Of a DNA stretch of 64,000 nt, positions 25,287-34,615 are shown one piece after another. A program made the translations under genes and the position numbers. Under the pieces are notes generated by a model. It saw only the letters and a program-made list of their open reading frames with translations. It was not told the DNA's origin and made no database searches. The DNA is taken from contig JAVBLY010000001.1 in the NCBI GenBank assembly GCA_031553035.1, forward strand, positions 310,001 to 374,000. The letters are read 5' to 3'. Each line of letters begins with the position of its first letter. Positions within the stretch are counted from its first letter, which is position 1. Source of the DNA: JAVBLY01 sp031553035 (GTDB lineage Bacteria; Bacillota; Clostridia; Peptostreptococcales; Anaerovoracaceae).

Positions 25287-26411
25287 TTATTTTAATGTAA
25301 GATAATCAAAAAGGGTCTTGCTGATTTTTTTTACCGGCGCTTTGCCAATGTTGGAAAGTACTACGATCTGGGTCCTCAGCTCAGGACATATCCAGAAGCT
25401 TGCACGAAATCCGTCATCCATTCCTTCGTGACCATATAGCGTATATCCGTTTTGAACCCCGACGAACCACCCCAGCCCCATTCCCTCACCGTTGTTCTGT
25501 ACTATGGTTTGGGTTTTCCACATGTTCTCATATGTTTTCAGGCTGAGTATTTCTCTGTTCATATGGGCATCGCCATATTTTTTTAATTCAAAAATGTTTG
25601 CATTCAGCGTGGAGCTGGGCGCATGTCTTCTGTTATACGGATAATAGGGCTGCCTGACAATATAGTTATTCTCATCCTTCATGTGAGGCATGGCCAGCCC
25701 GGATTTTAGAAGATCATCCATAGTTAGGGCATCGTTTATGTCTTCTCTTGTGGCGAAGTCGGGATTTATGTTCTGGCCTTTTTCTGTTCTTTTAAAAACC
25801 AGCATGGTAGAATCATCCATTCCGCAGGGCTTTAACAGCTTATCTGCAATAAACTCTTCATATGCCATTCCGCTGATTTCCTGAATTATATTACCAAGGA
25901 TCTCAAATCCCATATCACTGTAGCTGAAGATATTTTCTCCCGGAGAATTTACAAAAATTGCTTCCCTTACATCATCTGACAGAGCATATCGCTTCAGGGC
26001 TTCTCCGTCTATGTCTGGAGTTGTCCAGTGATAATCATCTACACTTGGAAGCCCGGCAGTGTGAGTGATCAGGTGTTTGAAGTTGATGTCTCTAAACCGT
26101 TTGTCATTTATCTCGATCCATGGGAGAAGATCGCTGAGTTTTTCTTCAAATCGAATCAGACCGTCTTCGTAAAGCATCAATGCCCCACAGGCGGTAAGCG
26201 TCTTGGATATAGACGCCATATGAGAAAAATGATTTGGCGTCAAATCTGCTCCTGTCTCAAAATCTGCCTTGCCGAAGGCCTTTTCGTAAGAGAAACCTGC
26301 TGAATCCAGAGGAGATCCATCTTCCGTCCAGACACCGACAGATAAGCCGGCAATGTCGTAGTTGGTAATCGCTTTATTTAAATAATCATCATACTTTTTT
26401 TCATAGTCCAT
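25287..26411 (-). CDS. Beta-lactamase-fold serine hydrolase (class C/PBP-like)
   Basis: A 374-residue protein of the beta-lactamase/DD-peptidase superfamily (PF00144). The serine motif SxxK is S-I-S-K in MASISKTLTA, the second motif is YSD (YSDMGFEILG, Asp in place of the usual Asn) and the third is HEG in YGHEGMDDGF. No signal peptide is visible, so it is probably cytoplasmic, which favours an esterase or peptidase role over drug resistance. It is the last gene of a three-gene leftward operon; its ATG lies 3 nt after the aldo-keto reductase stop. Confidence 0.88.
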   Translation of the reverse strand: MDYEKKYDDYLNKAITNYDIAGLSVGVWTEDGSPLDSAGFSYEKAFGKADFETGADLTPNHFSHMASISKTLTACGALMLYEDGLIRFEEKLSDLLPWIEINDKRFRDINFKHLITHTAGLPSVDDYHWTTPDIDGEALKRYALSDDVREAIFVNSPGENIFSYSDMGFEILGNIIQEISGMAYEEFIADKLLKPCGMDDSTMLVFKRTEKGQNINPDFATREDINDALTMDDLLKSGLAMPHMKDENNYIVRQPYYPYNRRHAPSSTLNANIFELKKYGDAHMNREILSLKTYENMWKTQTIVQNNGEGMGLGWFVGVQNGYTLYGHEGMDDGFRASFWICPELRTQIVVLSNIGKAPVKKISKTLFDYLTLK

Positions 26412-26414
26412 TAT

Positions 26415-27557
26415 TTACTCCCCATCGAATGCTTCGGCTGATTCTTTCATTATCTTTATTATGGGAAGATGCTGCGGACATTTAGTCTCACATTCTCCGC
26501 ACTCTATACAGGCAGATGCCCTTCTTTTCGGAACGATGAACATTTGATAATCTGTTTTGATTTTAGGGTTGCAGTTGTATAGCTGCCACTCGTTTCTGTA
26601 CTCGATTACATCGGGAATACTTACTTTGTTGGGACATGGCATACAGTATTTGCAGTTGGTGCAGGCATACGGAAGAAGTTCATTATACTTTTTCCCCACC
26701 TTCTCGATAATATCCAGTTCTTCATCGCTCAGTGAATCAGGCTCTGCATCTGACAGAATTTTGATATTCTCAGTAAGCTGCTCCATGCTGTTCACGCCGC
26801 TTAGTATCGTCATGACTTCCGGCTGATTGGCAACCCATCTCAGGGCCCAGTCGGCGGGACTCCTCTTTATTGGGGCCGCCTGCCAGAATTCCTTCACCTC
26901 ATCGGGAAGGACATCGGTAAGTTTGCCGCCTTTAAGCGGCTCCATTATGACAACGGGAATCCCTTTTGATCCTGCATATTTTAGGCCTTCGATCCCGGCC
27001 TGAATCTTGGTATCCATGTAATTCAGCTGGATCTGACAAAAGTCCCAGTCGGTATGATCCAGAACTTCCTTAAAGAATTTTGTAGTCTGTCCATGGAAGG
27101 AGAATCCGATGTTTTTTACCTTTCCTTCAGTCTGTTTCTTCCTGATAAAACCAATTGTGTCATATTCAAGGACCCTTTTCCACATGAATTCATCAATGTT
27201 ATGGATCAGATACATATCAAAATAGTCCACACCGCAGCGCTCCAGCTGTTCATCGAAGATTCTCTGCTGATCTTCTGGAGTTTTGGCCAGCCAAACCGGC
27301 ATTTTATCAGCCACAAATACCTTTTCACGATAGCCGTCCTTAAGGGCTTTCCCCATGACCACTTCGCTGTTCCCTCCATGATACATATAAGCTGTATCAA
27401 TATAGTTAACACCTTCATCGATGCCTTTTCTTATCATTCTGATAACCTGCTCTTCGTCGATCTTAGCAAAGTCGTCATCGATGACAGGCAGTCTCATGGT
27501 GCCGATGCCAAGAAGTGATACCTTTTCCCCAGTCTTAGGGAATTCTCTGAATTTCAT
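26415..27557 (-). CDS. Aldo-keto reductase with C-terminal 4Fe-4S domain
   Basis: A 380-residue oxidoreductase. Residues 1-280 form an aldo-keto reductase barrel (catalytic Asp/Tyr region YIDTAYMYHGGNSE, SFHGQ). Residues about 290-370 form a ferredoxin-like domain with CTNCKYCMPCP and a second set CIECGECETKCP, enough for two 4Fe-4S clusters. Such AKR-ferredoxin fusions are frequent in anaerobes, and their substrates are mostly unknown. It lies 12 nt after the unknown gene and 3 nt before the serine hydrolase gene, indicating co-transcription. Confidence 0.93.
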   Translation of the reverse strand: MKFREFPKTGEKVSLLGIGTMRLPVIDDDFAKIDEEQVIRMIRKGIDEGVNYIDTAYMYHGGNSEVVMGKALKDGYREKVFVADKMPVWLAKTPEDQQRIFDEQLERCGVDYFDMYLIHNIDEFMWKRVLEYDTIGFIRKKQTEGKVKNIGFSFHGQTTKFFKEVLDHTDWDFCQIQLNYMDTKIQAGIEGLKYAGSKGIPVVIMEPLKGGKLTDVLPDEVKEFWQAAPIKRSPADWALRWVANQPEVMTILSGVNSMEQLTENIKILSDAEPDSLSDEELDIIEKVGKKYNELLPYACTNCKYCMPCPNKVSIPDVIEYRNEWQLYNCNPKIKTDYQMFIVPKRRASACIECGECETKCPQHLPIIKIMKESAEAFDGE

Positions 27558-27569
27558 TTTGCCTCTCCT

Positions 27570-28772
27570 TTACTCGTCGTCGGGGTCATAGTCGCTGACA
27601 TATTCCATGTAGTGCAGAAAGTCTCCTGTGCTGCTCTGCATAAAGTCATAAAAAATTGATTCTTTGAACTCATACTTGGCAAGTGCAATTATCAGATTCC
27701 CGAACTCTGAATATTGCATCTCATTTTCGAATTTGTGGATCTGTGCTATGGTGTAGCATGACAGAACCAGCTGGTCTTCATCGGTTATATAGACTATTCC
27801 TTTGATATCATCATTCAGTCTGTAAAAGGATTCTTTGAGATGATCGTTGTTGTTTTTGAACATGAGATATACTTTGCCCATGACAGTTCTTTTTTGAAGA
27901 GCTGCCGGATACATTCGATCCAGAGCATCCTCAATATTATCACGATCCTCCATGATCTCAAAAATCGTGATGTATTCCGGTCTGGCCAGCTTCATAGCCG
28001 CTTCAGCAGGACTGACTCCAAATTCTGAAATCAGTTCGAAAGATCCGATAAGTCTGTCTTTTATTTTTATCTCCGTCACAAGAATTCTGTAGTTCATCTG
28101 ATCTTCCATAAGTGATTCGCACATATATGATATGCCGCCATCGTCATCTTGTCTTTTTTTGACCTTATTCAAACATAGGATCTGAGTCTTTGAACTGGGG
28201 ATCACATCCCGCTTAAGGGGATGATGAGACAAAAAATCTACAGCAGTAAAATCCGCCGAAATATATCTCATCAGAAAATAGTTTATCAGCTGCTCTGCTC
28301 CCGTGATGCTGACACAAGTTTTGCAGAACAGTTTTCTTATTTCCACCTGATCATATTCTATTTCCTCTTCGATAATGAATCCATACTCATCGATGTCACC
28401 AGGCAGTGCCATCCCGAATTTCTCTGTCATTTCCGCATATTTTTGTACCAGGATATATGTTTCTTTTTCTGTGAGACCTACTTTTTCTCCGCCTAAACCT
28501 CCGATCATCGCCTGTTCGACCTCGATCAGAGCCTTTTGATTATTTCCGTATATGCTTTTATATGATTCGATTCCGGTTTCAGAAGTTTCTACATAAAAAA
28601 ACTGATGGAGGCTGGTTATGCTGTCTTCGTTTTCCATCTTCCAGTGAACGTAAAGCACGAGCACTCCCATGAGGCGAGTGTTCGTAACAAAAGCGCTGAC
28701 AAATTTCTTAGGCGCGTCATTTATGGAATAAGACGGGCCACCTTTGATGACCCTAAGATTTGTTCTGTCCAA
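27570..28772 (-). CDS. Uncharacterised 400-residue cytoplasmic protein
   Basis: I do not recognise this protein. It is 400 residues long with no signal peptide or membrane segment, a basic start (MDRTNLRVIKGG) and an acidic end (YDPDDE). Many residues alternate hydrophobic and charged, as in mixed alpha/beta proteins. Two cysteines in KLFCKTCVS (about residues 149-152) form a CxxC that could bind metal or form a disulfide, but no partner pair is obvious. It is the first gene of the operon with the ferredoxin-type aldo-keto reductase and serine hydrolase genes, divergent from the cobalamin-riboswitch transporter. The context suggests a regulatory or stress role, but that is only a guess. Confidence 0.75.
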   Translation of the reverse strand: MDRTNLRVIKGGPSYSINDAPKKFVSAFVTNTRLMGVLVLYVHWKMENEDSITSLHQFFYVETSETGIESYKSIYGNNQKALIEVEQAMIGGLGGEKVGLTEKETYILVQKYAEMTEKFGMALPGDIDEYGFIIEEEIEYDQVEIRKLFCKTCVSITGAEQLINYFLMRYISADFTAVDFLSHHPLKRDVIPSSKTQILCLNKVKKRQDDDGGISYMCESLMEDQMNYRILVTEIKIKDRLIGSFELISEFGVSPAEAAMKLARPEYITIFEIMEDRDNIEDALDRMYPAALQKRTVMGKVYLMFKNNNDHLKESFYRLNDDIKGIVYITDEDQLVLSCYTIAQIHKFENEMQYSEFGNLIIALAKYEFKESIFYDFMQSSTGDFLHYMEYVSDYDPDDE

Positions 28773-28861
28773 CTTTTCTCCATATAATTGATATCATTTC
28801 TGGTTTAATTTATATGATACCTTACAGATAATTGTAATGCAAATTTTCATATTGATTTTTC

Positions 28862-28890
28862 TTGACGGAGAAGCCCCGAGTTGATAAGAT
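28862..28890 (+). promoter_or_regulatory. Sigma-A promoter of the cobalamin riboswitch
   Basis: TTGACG (28862-28867), a 17-nt spacer and TAAGAT (28885-28890) precede the riboswitch aptamer. Confidence 0.65.
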
Positions 28891-28904
28891 GAGACAGTAA
28901 TAAA

Positions 28905-29025
28905 ACTTTATAGAACGGCATTTATCAAAGGGAAACAGGTGAAAGTCCTGTACGGTACCGCCACTGTAAGCGAATCATTTCGTGAGTCAGATACCTGAAG
29001 GCTGTTCACGATGTTTTTAAACTCA
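28905..29025 (+). promoter_or_regulatory. Cobalamin (AdoCbl) riboswitch
   Basis: The conserved B12-box elements appear in order: AAAGGGAAACAGGTGAAAG (about 28927-28945), GCCACTGTAAG (about 28960-28970) and GAGTCAGATACCTG (about 28984-28997). These match the cobalamin aptamer core. A terminator-like hairpin follows, so B12 should repress the downstream ECF genes at the transcription level. The exact aptamer limits are approximate. Confidence 0.93.
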
Positions 29026-29062
29026 ACGGATTATTGAGAATGAACATAGAATTAGCAAAAAC

Positions 29063-29090
29063 GGGCTGTATAGAACAGGCCTTTTTTTAT
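29063..29090 (+). terminator. Riboswitch expression-platform terminator
   Basis: GGGCTGT pairs with ACAGGCC (one mismatch or bulge) around a short loop, followed by seven T, 17 nt before the ecfT start. Confidence 0.7.
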
Positions 29091-29106
29091 TTTAAAGGAA
29101 CAGAAG

Positions 29107-30033
29107 ATGCAAGAGAATTTCAGTATATATCATCCCATAATAAACTTGGTTTATTTTCTTACTGTGATAATATCAAGCGTTATAATTATGAATCCCATAT
29201 TCCTGGGATTATCTCTCATTTGCGCATTTATATACGCTGTTTATCTTGGAGGGATGAAATCTCTCAGGTTCGGGCTGATGTTGGTTTTGCCGCTGATCCT
29301 GTTGTCGGTGATTTTCAATCCGCTGGTCAACCACAGAGGGATGACCATTCTGTTTGAGCTTCCTTGGAATCTGGGACCGGTCACACTGGAATCAGTTTTT
29401 TACGGTCTGACTACAGGATTGATGATAGGAGCGGTCATCATTTGGTTCGTCAGCTTCAACATAATCATAACCTCGGACAAACTGATCTACCTGTTCGGCA
29501 GGATACTTCCCGGCAGTTCACTCATATTTGTGATGATACTAAGATTCATCCCCAGATACAGGGAGCAGGTCAAAAAAATAAACGAAGCTCAGCAGGCTAT
29601 GGGCATGGGCGTGAATGCCGGGCCATTAAGAAAAAAGATAAGAAACGGTGTCCGCATACTTTCGATCATGTTCACCTGGGCGCTGGAGAACGCCATACAA
29701 ACAGCAGATTCCATGAGATCCAGAGGTTACGGCTTAAAAAACAGGACGTCGTTTATGGTATATAAAATTACACTGGCAGACAAGCTTCTGCTTCTGTCTA
29801 TGATCGTTTTGATCTGCGGGATGATATGCGCTTTTGCATCAGGATATATGAAAACAGCATTCTTTCCTGTCTTTGAATTCGGGTTTTCAGTTCAGGATCA
29901 CAGATCACTTATAGTCATGGGATCAGGCATGTTTTGCTTCAGTGTACTGGCACTCATACCTGTCTGGCTCGGAATCAGGGAATCTATGTATTGGGAAAGG
30001 GCTGATAAATTGGAGATCCAAAATGGGAAATAA
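29107..30033 (+). CDS. ecfT: ECF transporter transmembrane subunit EcfT
   Basis: A 308-residue integral membrane coupling subunit of an energy-coupling-factor vitamin importer. It has five to six hydrophobic segments. Near residues 195-205 it carries the ARS-type coupling motif (ADSMRSRGYG), where EcfT contacts the ATPases. AAAGGAA precedes ATG. It is first in a three-gene cluster T-A/A-S behind a cobalamin riboswitch, so the module is probably dedicated to cobalamin uptake rather than shared among vitamins. Its stop overlaps the ATPase gene start by 11 nt. Confidence 0.9.
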   Translation: MQENFSIYHPIINLVYFLTVIISSVIIMNPIFLGLSLICAFIYAVYLGGMKSLRFGLMLVLPLILLSVIFNPLVNHRGMTILFELPWNLGPVTLESVFYGLTTGLMIGAVIIWFVSFNIIITSDKLIYLFGRILPGSSLIFVMILRFIPRYREQVKKINEAQQAMGMGVNAGPLRKKIRNGVRILSIMFTWALENAIQTADSMRSRGYGLKNRTSFMVYKITLADKLLLLSMIVLICGMICAFASGYMKTAFFPVFEFGFSVQDHRSLIVMGSGMFCFSVLALIPVWLGIRESMYWERADKLEIQNGK

Positions 30034-31666
30034 TATTAATACATTCGATATAGAAGGTCTTTCCTTCACCTATGCGGGGGCGATGAAGCCGTCACTTAAG
30101 GACATTAATTTTTCTGTGGGATATGGTGAATTCATCACCCTGTGCGGAAAAACAGGAAGTGGGAAGAGTACTCTTCTCAGAAATTTAAAAGCTGTGCTGG
30201 CACCGGGAGGTAAAAAGGAAGGGCAGATAAAATTTTACGGAAGAAGTATAAATGATATCTCAGCAGACGAACAGGCCAGAAGGATAGGGTTTGTTCTCCA
30301 GGATCCCGAGAACCAGATCGTAACTGACAAGGTCTGGCATGAGCTGGCGTTCGGGCTTGAGAATCTTGGTGTTGAGACAAATTCCATCAGGACCAGGGTA
30401 GCCGAGATGGCGACGTTTTTCGGCATATCACCTTGGATCGGAAAAGATATTTCCGAGCTGTCGGGAGGTCAGAAACAGCTTCTGAACCTGGCAGCCGTTA
30501 TGGCGATGGCCCCCGATATACTGCTTTTGGATGAACCGACAGCGGCTCTGGATCCTATTGCATCGGAAGAGTTCATAAACACACTGATCAGGATCAACAA
30601 GGATATAGGAACTACGGTTATAATATCAGAACACAATCTGGATCAGGTCATGCCGGCTTCAGACCGGGTAATGGTCATGGAAAAAGGGGAGATCATCATA
30701 GATGATATCCCGCAGCGCATCGGCGAACTGGTATCGGAAAAAGACAGTGATCTTATATTGACTCTGCCAATACCGCTTCAGATTTATATGGGGTTGAAAG
30801 AAAAGCAGATCCCGGAGGGTAACGGACCACTGACAGTAAGAGAGGGAAGAGACTGGATCACAAGAATGTTCGAAGGCTGCACTCTGTCGATGACAAATAC
30901 AGCCGTACGCATTCCGGGAAAAACAGAGACAGACATAAAACTTAAAGATATCAGATTCAAATATGACAGAAACGGCGATGAAATAATCAAAAACCTTGAC
31001 ATGAAAGTGGACCGGGAACGAGTCACTGCCATCGTCGGGGGAAACGGTGCAGGAAAGAGTACTTTACTCAGGATCATTGCAGGCATACTGAAGCCGTACA
31101 AAGGGAAAGTATATACAGCATCACCAAAGATAGTGCTCCTGCCTCAGAATCCCCAGGTTTTGTTTACAGGTGACAGCGTAAAAAGAGAGCTGCTCGATGC
31201 CGGCGATAAAAGCGGGGCAAATAAAATCAGTGAGATCATAAAGCTCATGGAACTGGGTGAACTTCTGGACAGACATGCATATGATCTCAGCGGCGGCGAA
31301 CAGCAAAGAGTCGGTTTTGCCAAAATCCTTTTGACTGACGGCGATGTATTCCTGCTTGATGAACCTACAACAGGGCTGGATGGAGCAAGCCGGAACATTT
31401 TAGGAGAAATAATCAAAAAGCTTGTGTCTCAGGGAAAAACTATAGTAATGGTAACTCATGATCTTGAATTTGCCGCTCGGTATTCAGACACATGCCTGCT
31501 TCTTTTTGACGGGCAGATAATGTCCCAGGGTTCGCCCAAGGATTTCTTCTCTGACAATACATATTACACTACTGCCGGAAACAGAATGTCCAGACATATT
31601 TTTAGCAAAGCAGTAACACCGGTCGATGTCATAAGCTTATGCAAAACTAATCTTGAGAGCAGGTAA
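30023..31666 (+). CDS. ecfA: ECF transporter ATPase, two ABC domains fused (EcfA-EcfA')
   Basis: A 547-residue protein with two complete ATP-binding cassettes. The first has Walker A GKTGSGKSTLL, signature LSGGQKQ and Walker B LLLDEPTAALDP. The second has Walker A GGNGAGKSTLL, signature LSGGEQQR and Walker B FLLDEPTTGLDG. In most Firmicutes the two ATPases are separate genes, while fused forms occur in dedicated systems. Start ATG 30023 is chosen because it follows GGAGATCC and overlaps ecfT; upstream in-frame ATGs would be deep inside ecfT. It powers the T subunit and the downstream substrate-binding S component. Confidence 0.92.
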   Translation: MGNNINTFDIEGLSFTYAGAMKPSLKDINFSVGYGEFITLCGKTGSGKSTLLRNLKAVLAPGGKKEGQIKFYGRSINDISADEQARRIGFVLQDPENQIVTDKVWHELAFGLENLGVETNSIRTRVAEMATFFGISPWIGKDISELSGGQKQLLNLAAVMAMAPDILLLDEPTAALDPIASEEFINTLIRINKDIGTTVIISEHNLDQVMPASDRVMVMEKGEIIIDDIPQRIGELVSEKDSDLILTLPIPLQIYMGLKEKQIPEGNGPLTVREGRDWITRMFEGCTLSMTNTAVRIPGKTETDIKLKDIRFKYDRNGDEIIKNLDMKVDRERVTAIVGGNGAGKSTLLRIIAGILKPYKGKVYTASPKIVLLPQNPQVLFTGDSVKRELLDAGDKSGANKISEIIKLMELGELLDRHAYDLSGGEQQRVGFAKILLTDGDVFLLDEPTTGLDGASRNILGEIIKKLVSQGKTIVMVTHDLEFAARYSDTCLLLFDGQIMSQGSPKDFFSDNTYYTTAGNRMSRHIFSKAVTPVDVISLCKTNLESR

Positions 31667-31667
31667 C

Positions 31668-32426
31668 ATGAATAATACAAAGATTAAAATGAATAAATGG
31701 AATGTTGCTGCTATCCTGCTTGTTTTTATAGCCGCTCCGGCGGTTGTGATCTTCAGCTTCACGGTTCTTTCCGAAAACAAATACTTTTTTATTTCCGTGA
31801 TGATGGCAATAATAGTACTTCTCATTTTTTTCTTTATCTTCGAAGGGAAGAAGCCTGATGCCAGAACGCTGATCATAATATCGGTCATGTCTGCAACAGC
31901 AGTTATCAGCCGTGCAATATTCTTTTACGCTCCTAATTTCAAGCCTATACTGGCTGTAGTTATTCTGACAGGTATTTGCTTTGGCAGAAATGTTGGTTTT
32001 ATCACCGGCGCAATATCCGCATTCGTATCAAATTTCGTGTTCGGGCAGGGACCCTGGACACCATGGCAGATGTTGGCGATGGGTATAATCGGATATCTTG
32101 CAGGGTTGTTTTTCGACGACGGGAAAAAAGGCTGGCGGCAGAACCGGTACAAAGAACATACAAAGCTGATGACAGTCCTCTACTGCACTTTCGGTTTTAT
32201 CTCTGCATTTTTTATATATGGAGGTATCACAGATTTGTGGACTCTTCTCGGGTTTTACGGAGAGCCGAATATCCAGGCAGCTATTACTGTTTACACTATG
32301 GCGATTCCGCTTAATCTTACTCACGCAATATCAACAGTGATCTTTCTTGCTATATTAGTTATCCCTATGAAGCGCAAGCTGGATCGGATCAAGATAAAAT
32401 ACGGCCTTCTCTCTTCCTTTCGGTAA
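31668..32426 (+). CDS. cbrT: ECF substrate-binding S component, probably cobalamin (CbrT-like)
   Basis: A 252-residue membrane protein with six or seven hydrophobic segments and the ECF S-component pattern. The segment FGQGPWTPWQML fits the predicted cobalamin S component CbrT as I remember it. It is the third gene after a cobalamin riboswitch, immediately following T and A subunits, which supports vitamin B12 or a precursor as substrate. Start ATG 31668 lies 1 nt after the ATPase stop. The 3' end overlaps the convergent DMT gene by 38 nt. Other vitamins cannot be excluded from sequence alone. Confidence 0.75.
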   Translation: MNNTKIKMNKWNVAAILLVFIAAPAVVIFSFTVLSENKYFFISVMMAIIVLLIFFFIFEGKKPDARTLIIISVMSATAVISRAIFFYAPNFKPILAVVILTGICFGRNVGFITGAISAFVSNFVFGQGPWTPWQMLAMGIIGYLAGLFFDDGKKGWRQNRYKEHTKLMTVLYCTFGFISAFFIYGGITDLWTLLGFYGEPNIQAAITVYTMAIPLNLTHAISTVIFLAILVIPMKRKLDRIKIKYGLLSSFR

Positions 32427-33300
32427 CATTCAGAATCAAAATTACTATGATTATGACGGCTCCGCCTAATGTCGCACTCCATGTGATATGGTCGGACATT
32501 ATAAGTATACCTGCAATATATGCAATAACAGGCTCAGACGTGTTCACCAGAGAAGCTGTGCTGGCACCGATAAGCTTGACTGCTGTACAGAAACAAACTG
32601 CGCCGAGAAATCCCGGTCCGATGGCGAGGATTATATTGAACAGCCACTGTTCAGGTTCAGTGGGAAAAACTGGCTCACTTTTTATTAAGCACTGGGCGAT
32701 GAGAAGGACCGCAGGTACGATGTAGGTATATCCCATGATCACTTCGGCGTTAAATGGCTTGAATCTTTTTGCGCCCATTCCCATGGACATCATAGAATAA
32801 AAAATTGCGGCCATTATTGCAAGCACTACACCCTTGGTGCTGAGAGTCCCTCCTTCTCCCGGAGTGTAGATGACAAGGACGACTCCAACGATAGCAAATA
32901 TAAGACAAAAGATTCGGGATCTGTATATCTTTTCCCTCCCTGTAAAAACCTCGATCATATTGACAAATATTACATACATGAATACAAGGATAGAAGCTAT
33001 GGCTCCGGGAAGGTACTGATAGCTGACATTCATAGATAATGTGCAGAAATAAGTGCAGATGCCCAGAAGCAACATTAGAACAAGTGCATATTTACCCACT
33101 TTTTTATCCCGTTTGGAAATCAATATGAATATCCACAGAAATATTGTTGAGAAAAGATATCTGGTAGCAAGCAAAGTATCCACACTTAACCCATATTCAT
33201 AACATTTCTGTGTGACAGCAGGCATGGTCCCGTAGCAAAAGCTGGTGACCAGAACCAGAAAAAATCCCAAATTTTTTTTATCTTTCAATAAATATCTCAT
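32389..33300 (-). CDS. EamA/DMT-family permease
   Basis: A 303-residue transporter with ten predicted membrane segments arranged as two EamA repeats (first from about residue 12, second from about 160, with the repeat end SLVNTSEPVIAYIAGILI). DMT permeases export amino acids or metabolites. It is monocistronic on the minus strand, and its end overlaps the ECF S-component gene end. No regulator is next to it and the substrate is unknown. Confidence 0.87.
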   Translation of the reverse strand: MRYLLKDKKNLGFFLVLVTSFCYGTMPAVTQKCYEYGLSVDTLLATRYLFSTIFLWIFILISKRDKKVGKYALVLMLLLGICTYFCTLSMNVSYQYLPGAIASILVFMYVIFVNMIEVFTGREKIYRSRIFCLIFAIVGVVLVIYTPGEGGTLSTKGVVLAIMAAIFYSMMSMGMGAKRFKPFNAEVIMGYTYIVPAVLLIAQCLIKSEPVFPTEPEQWLFNIILAIGPGFLGAVCFCTAVKLIGASTASLVNTSEPVIAYIAGILIMSDHITWSATLGGAVIIIVILILNVTERKREGRILS

Positions 33301-33351
33301 GGGTTATAGTTTAATCTTTAAGAGATTTTAAATCAATATTTTTTGCATAAA

Positions 33352-33382
33352 GAAAAACAGGTCCGACACAAAGCCGAACCCG
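33352..33382 (-). terminator. Rho-independent terminator of the oadGB operon
   Basis: Read on the minus strand, GGGTTCGGC pairs with GTCGGACCT (with G-U pairs) over a TTTGT loop, followed by GTTTTTC. It lies just past the oadB stop. Confidence 0.7.
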
Positions 33383-33415
33383 TTCTCAGTAGATTATGTG
33401 ATTATACTCCTTGAG

Positions 33416-34603
33416 TTATCCGAACAAAGTCAGAAGCACTCCTGCGGCAACTGCCGATCCGATAACGCCTGCCACGTTTGGTCCCATGGCATGCATAAGA
33501 AGGAAGTTAGCAGGATTGTTTTTCTGTCCGACAACTTGTGATACTCTTGCTGCCATCGGCACTGCAGAAACGCCTGCAGATCCGATCAGCGGATTGATCT
33601 TGCCGCCGGAAAGTACACACATTACCTTGCCTATGAGTAGTCCGCCAACTGTACTGAAACAGAATGCGACCAGTCCCAGAACGATGACTTTAAGTGTTGC
33701 CGGAGCAAGGAAATTCTCTCCTATTGCTGTGGATCCCACGGATACGCCAAGGAATATTGTGACTATATTGATAAGAGCGTTCTGAGCCGTATCCGAAAGC
33801 CTGTCAACTACACCGGATTCTCTAAAGAGGTTGCCCAGCATGAGCATTCCTATAAGAGGACCCACATCTGGGAGAAGGAGTATGCAAAGAGTTGTTACTA
33901 CGAATATAAAGCATATCTTTTCCAGCTTGGAAACTGGTCTGAGCTGTTCCATCTTTATAACTCTTTCCTTTTTTGTTGTAAGAAGATTCATAATAGGCGG
34001 CTGTATCATAGGTATCAGGGCCATATATGAATATGCTGCGATGGCAATTGCCGCCAGCATATGCGGAGCGAGTTTGGCTGTTAGGTAGATGGCTGTCGGA
34101 CCGTCGGCACCGCCGATTATTCCAATGGATGCTGCTTCCTGAGCATTAAATCCAAGAACAAGGGCTATGATGAATGCACATCCGATCCCGAATTGTGCGC
34201 CGGCTCCCATTAGCAGGCTGCTGGGTCTGGCAATCAGAGGTCCGAAGTCGGTCATTGCACCTATTCCCATGAATATAAGAGAAGGATACAGCCCAAGTTT
34301 GACTCCCTGGTAGAAATAGTACAAAAGGCCTCCGGTAACTTCCCGTTCAACCACATTTTGGGTAACGCCGTTAACGGTCACCTCTTTTGCGACATTCACT
34401 GTTTCGGTAAGCATGCCGGTGTCGGGCATATTTGCAAGGAGCATTCCGAAAGCTATTGGAATGAGAAGAAGCGGTTCATAGCCTTTTACTATAGCAAGGT
34501 AAACAAGTACCATAGATACAAAAATCATGACGATGTTCTGCCATGAAAGATTGGCGAACCCGGAATTAGCAAAGATCTCTATAAATGATTGTCCAAAATT
34601 CAT
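33416..34603 (-). CDS. oadB: Sodium-translocating decarboxylase beta subunit
   Basis: A 395-residue membrane protein of the OadB/GcdB/MmdB family. These subunits decarboxylate carboxybiotin and pump Na+ out. The conserved sodium-site segment GIIGGADGPTAIYLTAKLAP contains the key Asp. About nine to ten hydrophobic helices are present. It is co-transcribed with a tiny gamma subunit 12 nt upstream. No carboxyltransferase (alpha) or biotin carrier gene is adjacent, so the partner complex (oxaloacetate, methylmalonyl-CoA or glutaconyl-CoA decarboxylase) must be completed from elsewhere. BioY and BirA nearby supply the needed biotin. Confidence 0.93.
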   Translation of the reverse strand: MNFGQSFIEIFANSGFANLSWQNIVMIFVSMVLVYLAIVKGYEPLLLIPIAFGMLLANMPDTGMLTETVNVAKEVTVNGVTQNVVEREVTGGLLYYFYQGVKLGLYPSLIFMGIGAMTDFGPLIARPSSLLMGAGAQFGIGCAFIIALVLGFNAQEAASIGIIGGADGPTAIYLTAKLAPHMLAAIAIAAYSYMALIPMIQPPIMNLLTTKKERVIKMEQLRPVSKLEKICFIFVVTTLCILLLPDVGPLIGMLMLGNLFRESGVVDRLSDTAQNALINIVTIFLGVSVGSTAIGENFLAPATLKVIVLGLVAFCFSTVGGLLIGKVMCVLSGGKINPLIGSAGVSAVPMAARVSQVVGQKNNPANFLLMHAMGPNVAGVIGSAVAAGVLLTLFG

Positions 34604-34615
34604 TGTTTCGCCTCC

